A stretch of 19,340 nt of DNA from CBDVAK01 sp965371945. Its GTDB lineage: Bacteria > Pseudomonadota > Gammaproteobacteria > Competibacterales > JAHEDQ01. A program made the position numbers and the translations under genes. A model generated the notes under the pieces. That model ran no database searches. It had not been told where the DNA came from and saw only the letters and a list, made by a program, of their open reading frames with translations. The stretch lies in assembly GCA_965371945.1 (NCBI GenBank), contig CBDVAK010000028.1, positions 1-19,340 on the forward strand, in the 5' to 3' direction. Below are positions 17,780-19,340 of the stretch, piece after piece. The first letter of the stretch is position 1. Every line of letters begins with the position of its first letter.

Positions 17780-18256
17780 TCAGCGCGCGATCGTATTGGT
17801 ACGACGTATCTTGTTCTGCAACTGCAATATGCCGTACAGCAATGCCTCCGCGGTGGGCGGGCAGCCGGGGACATAGATATCCACCGGCACGATGCGATCG
17901 CAGCCGCGCACCACCGCATAGGAATAATGATAATAACCCCCGCCGTTGGCGCAGGAACCCATGGAAATCACCCAGCGCGGCTCCGCCATCTGGTCATAAA
18001 CCTTGCGCAACGCCGGTGCCATCTTGTTGACCAGGGTACCGGCAACAATCATCACATCCGACTGTCTGGGACTGGGGCGGAACATCACGCCAAAGCGGTC
18101 GAGATCGTACCGTGACGCACCACAGTGCATCATTTCGACCGCGCAGCAGGCCAGACCAAATGTCATCGGCCACATCGATCCGGTGCGAGCCCAATTGATG
18201 AGCTTGTCGGCGGTGGTGGTGACGAATCCTTTCTCCAGGACGCCCTCTATTCCCAT
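17780..18256 (-). CDS. nuoB: NADH-quinone oxidoreductase subunit B (cluster N2)
   Basis: Carries cluster N2, the last iron-sulfur centre, which reduces quinone. The 158-residue protein begins MGIEGVLEKGFVTTTADKLI and has all N2 ligands: the adjacent pair Cys37-Cys38 (FGLACCAVEMM), Cys102 (GSCANGGGYYHY) and Cys132 (VPGCPPTAEAL). SPRQSDVMIVAGTL is also diagnostic. The ATG at 18256 was chosen over an upstream GTG (18277) because it fits the conserved N-terminus and has GGGAG about eight bases upstream. It overlaps nuoA by ten bases. Confidence 0.98.
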   Translation of the reverse strand: MGIEGVLEKGFVTTTADKLINWARTGSMWPMTFGLACCAVEMMHCGASRYDLDRFGVMFRPSPRQSDVMIVAGTLVNKMAPALRKVYDQMAEPRWVISMGSCANGGGYYHYSYAVVRGCDRIVPVDIYVPGCPPTAEALLYGILQLQNKIRRTNTIAR

Positions 18257-18603
18257 TCCAACGCTCCCTTGCGCCACTCGAAGACGAAGCCGATCGCCAG
18301 CATGCCGAGAAACATCGCCATGGCGGCAAAACCAAACCCCCCGACTTTATCCAGCACCACCGCCCATGGGAACATGAAGGCGATCTCCAGATCAAAAATG
18401 ATGAACAGAATCGCGACCAGATAGTAACGAACGTCGAACTTCAGCCGAGCGTCCTCGAAAGCCTCAAAGCCGCACTCATAGGGAGCGATCTTCTGGTCGT
18501 AGGGCTTACGCGTTCCGAGCATGAATCCAATCGCGACTACCACGGAACCGACCGCCAGGCCGACCGCCATGAAGATCAGAACGGGAAAGTATTGTTCCAG
18601 CAT
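18247..18603 (-). CDS. nuoA: NADH-quinone oxidoreductase subunit A
   Basis: Small three-helix membrane subunit at the junction of the two arms of complex I. The 118-residue protein contains PYECGFEAFEDARLKFDVRYYLVAILF, read here as PYECGF (41-46, with the redox-accessible loop Cys44) and KFDVRYYLVAILFIIFDLEI (55-74, with the conserved acidic pair in the second helix). The start at ATG 18603 (MLEQYFPVLIF) was preferred over a longer open frame to 18684, whose extra 27 residues are polar and not NuoA-like. It is the first gene of the nuo transcript, with a leader of roughly 75-140 bases depending on the promoter. Confidence 0.97.
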   Translation of the reverse strand: MLEQYFPVLIFMAVGLAVGSVVVAIGFMLGTRKPYDQKIAPYECGFEAFEDARLKFDVRYYLVAILFIIFDLEIAFMFPWAVVLDKVGGFGFAAMAMFLGMLAIGFVFEWRKGALEWE

Positions 18604-18685
18604 TCCGCCAATCTCACGCCATCCAAGAGGGCACCGGGAAAACCGCGTATCTCCGGGATCGAGGGCGGTGTCACAGGGCGACAAT

Positions 18686-18715
18686 AGTCTAGGCCAGCGG
18701 CTCGGCAGGCGTCAA
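18686..18715 (-). promoter_or_regulatory. Candidate sigma70-type promoter for nuo, proximal
   Basis: Minus strand: TTGACG (18710-18715), an 18-base spacer, and TAGACT (18686-18691), matching 5 of 6 and 4 of 6 consensus bases. Transcription would start near 18679, about 75 bases before nuoA. It was found by eye only, and the distal candidate is at least as good. Confidence 0.35.
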
Positions 18716-18749
18716 CCTCGGCCACGCAATATCGCTTAACATTCAGACA

Positions 18750-18778
18750 GTTATTGCGACTCATCGGAGAGCCGTCAA
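18750..18778 (-). promoter_or_regulatory. Candidate sigma70-type promoter for nuo, distal
   Basis: Minus strand: TTGACG (18773-18778), a 17-base spacer, and AATAAC (18750-18755), matching 5 of 6 and 4 of 6 consensus bases at the ideal spacing. Transcription would start near 18743, giving nuoA a leader of about 140 bases. It overlaps the ribosome site of the divergent small ORF, so the two directions would share this stretch. Confidence 0.4.
18766..18771 (+). promoter_or_regulatory. Ribosome binding site of the small plus-strand ORF
   Basis: GGAGAG lies eight bases before ATG 18780. It is the main sign that the short ORF is translated. Confidence 0.5.
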
Positions 18779-18779
18779 G

Positions 18780-18926
18780 ATGCCCGAAAAAGTCTATCCG
18801 CACCAGATGCTTAGGACTGCGGAAATGGATGGTTGTCCGTCGGGTTGTGGAGGAATTTCGCTGGAGCCCGCGTCGCACAAACACTATGATCCTGTCTTTG
18901 ATCTGTCGCAGTGCAAAGGGGAGTGA
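18780..18926 (+). CDS. Unrecognised 48-residue Cys-containing small protein
   Basis: ATG 18780 opens a 48-codon frame ending at TGA 18924-18926. I do not recognise the protein. It begins MPEKVYPHQM, contains DGCPSGCGG (Cys19 and Cys23, CX3C) and ends DLSQCKGE (Cys45), with three His (His8, 33, 35). It has no hydrophobic segment or signal peptide. Support for translation: GGAGAG eight bases upstream of the ATG, and a stop only one base before the ATG of the CBS-domain gene, whose ribosome site lies in its last codons, so the two may be translationally coupled. Against it: it is short, and by my count about 56% of codons end in G or C, which looks lower than in the neighbouring genes. The Cys/His content could suggest metal binding, but this is a guess. 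It could also be a leader peptide. Confidence 0.5.
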   Translation: MPEKVYPHQMLRTAEMDGCPSGCGGISLEPASHKHYDPVFDLSQCKGE

Positions 18927-18927
18927 G

Positions 18928-19340
18928 ATGCTGAATTCCACCACGGTCCGGGACTACATGGCCGCCTATCTGGTCACCTTCAGAGTCGATACACCAGTGG
19001 TCGAGGCAATCAATACCCTGCTGCAATATCGCATTTCGGGGGCACCGGTCGTCGATGCGCGGCACCGCATCGTCGGAATACTCTCCGAGAAAGACTGTCT
19101 CAACGCGGTGCTGGTGGCCGCCAACCGTGAACAGCCACAGGCCGCGGTCGGTTCGCTGATGAGCAACGAGGTCAAAACCGTCGATGTGGAAATGAGTATC
19201 ACCGCGGCGGCGCAGAAATTTCTGGCCGACAGCGTGCGCCGCTACCCGGTGCTCGAAAATGGCGAACTGGTGGGTCAGATCAGCCGGCGTGACATCTTGC
19301 GCGCCTTCGCACGCGTGGTGGAAGATCAGTCCAGCAATGA
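18928..19340 (+). CDS. Tandem CBS-domain protein (3' end cut by window edge)
   Basis: The frame runs 137 codons from ATG 18928 to the right edge without a stop. It consists of two CBS motifs and little else: residues about 7-61 (VRDYMAAYLVTFRVDT, YRISGAPVVDARHRIVGILSEKDCLNAVL) and about 77-129 (LMSNEVKTVDVEMSIT, RRYPVLENGELVGQISRRDILRAFA). Such pairs form a Bateman module, which usually binds adenine nucleotides and acts as an energy or ligand sensor. The ligand and target are not visible from the sequence. AAGGGGAG (18916-18923) lies four bases before the ATG. The second CBS motif is complete, so the end is probably near. It diverges from nuo. Confidence 0.9.
   Translation, partial: MLNSTTVRDYMAAYLVTFRVDTPVVEAINTLLQYRISGAPVVDARHRIVGILSEKDCLNAVLVAANREQPQAAVGSLMSNEVKTVDVEMSITAAAQKFLADSVRRYPVLENGELVGQISRRDILRAFARVVEDQSSN

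Larger units (their letters stand above)
18604..18779. other. Divergent intergenic region between nuoA and the small plus-strand ORF
   Basis: These 176 bases separate the nuo genes (minus) from the small ORF and CBS gene (plus). No tRNA, secG or other gene is seen, although some gammaproteobacteria have secG and a tRNA-Leu here. It holds the two candidate nuo promoters. In the plus direction no convincing promoter was found; the best -35, TTAACA (18736-18741), has a poor -10 partner. Confidence 0.6.

Noticed and set aside
18736..18764. TTAACA-17-ACTCAT as a plus-strand promoter for the small ORF
   Set aside because: The -10 match is only 3 of 6 and transcription would start at or inside the ribosome site.

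Overview
The window holds a complete 14-gene nuo locus for respiratory complex I (proton-pumping NADH:quinone oxidoreductase), read entirely from the minus strand in the order nuoA-B-C-D-E-F-G-H-I-J-K-L-M-N from about 18603 down to 3989. Directly downstream, on the same strand, lies a block of 2-oxoacid:ferredoxin oxidoreductase genes: iorA, an iorB fused to a KorD-like ferredoxin, and korA, which runs off the left edge. At the right end two genes diverge on the plus strand: an unrecognised 48-residue Cys-containing ORF and a tandem CBS-domain gene that runs off the right edge.

The organism is most likely a gammaproteobacterium. NuoB, NuoD and NuoF are of the proteobacterial/mitochondrial type, nuoC and nuoD are separate genes (they are fused in enterobacteria), NuoC carries an internal insert that I associate with gammaproteobacterial NuoC, and NuoG lacks the cysteines for cluster N7. 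The DNA is GC-rich. A phylogenetic placement was not possible by eye, and the ferredoxin-dependent oxoacid oxidoreductases would suit a microaerophilic or anaerobic lifestyle but do not prove it.

Layout, in transcription order: (1) 18604-18779, divergent regulatory region with two candidate sigma70-type promoters for nuo; (2) nuoA-nuoD and the peripheral electron-input subunits nuoE-nuoG; (3) nuoH-nuoN, with nuoI, membrane arm; (4) a 103-base gap with no recognisable terminator; (5) iorA, iorB-korD and korA, separated by 1 base and then overlapping by 1 base. Many junctions overlap or abut (nuoA/B, nuoC/D, nuoD/E, nuoJ/K, iorA/B, iorB/korA), which points to translational coupling. nuoE, nuoK and iorB appear to start with GTG.

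Functionally, nuo would oxidise NADH and reduce quinone while exporting protons. The ior/kor enzymes would oxidise aryl-pyruvates and probably 2-oxoglutarate or another 2-oxoacid to acyl-CoA, reducing ferredoxin through the [4Fe-4S] clusters they carry. The most interesting point is the iorB-korD fusion joining the two oxoacid systems and their position directly behind complex I. The second is the small ORF just upstream of the CBS gene. Apart from the region upstream of nuoA there is no gene-free stretch longer than about 105 bases.
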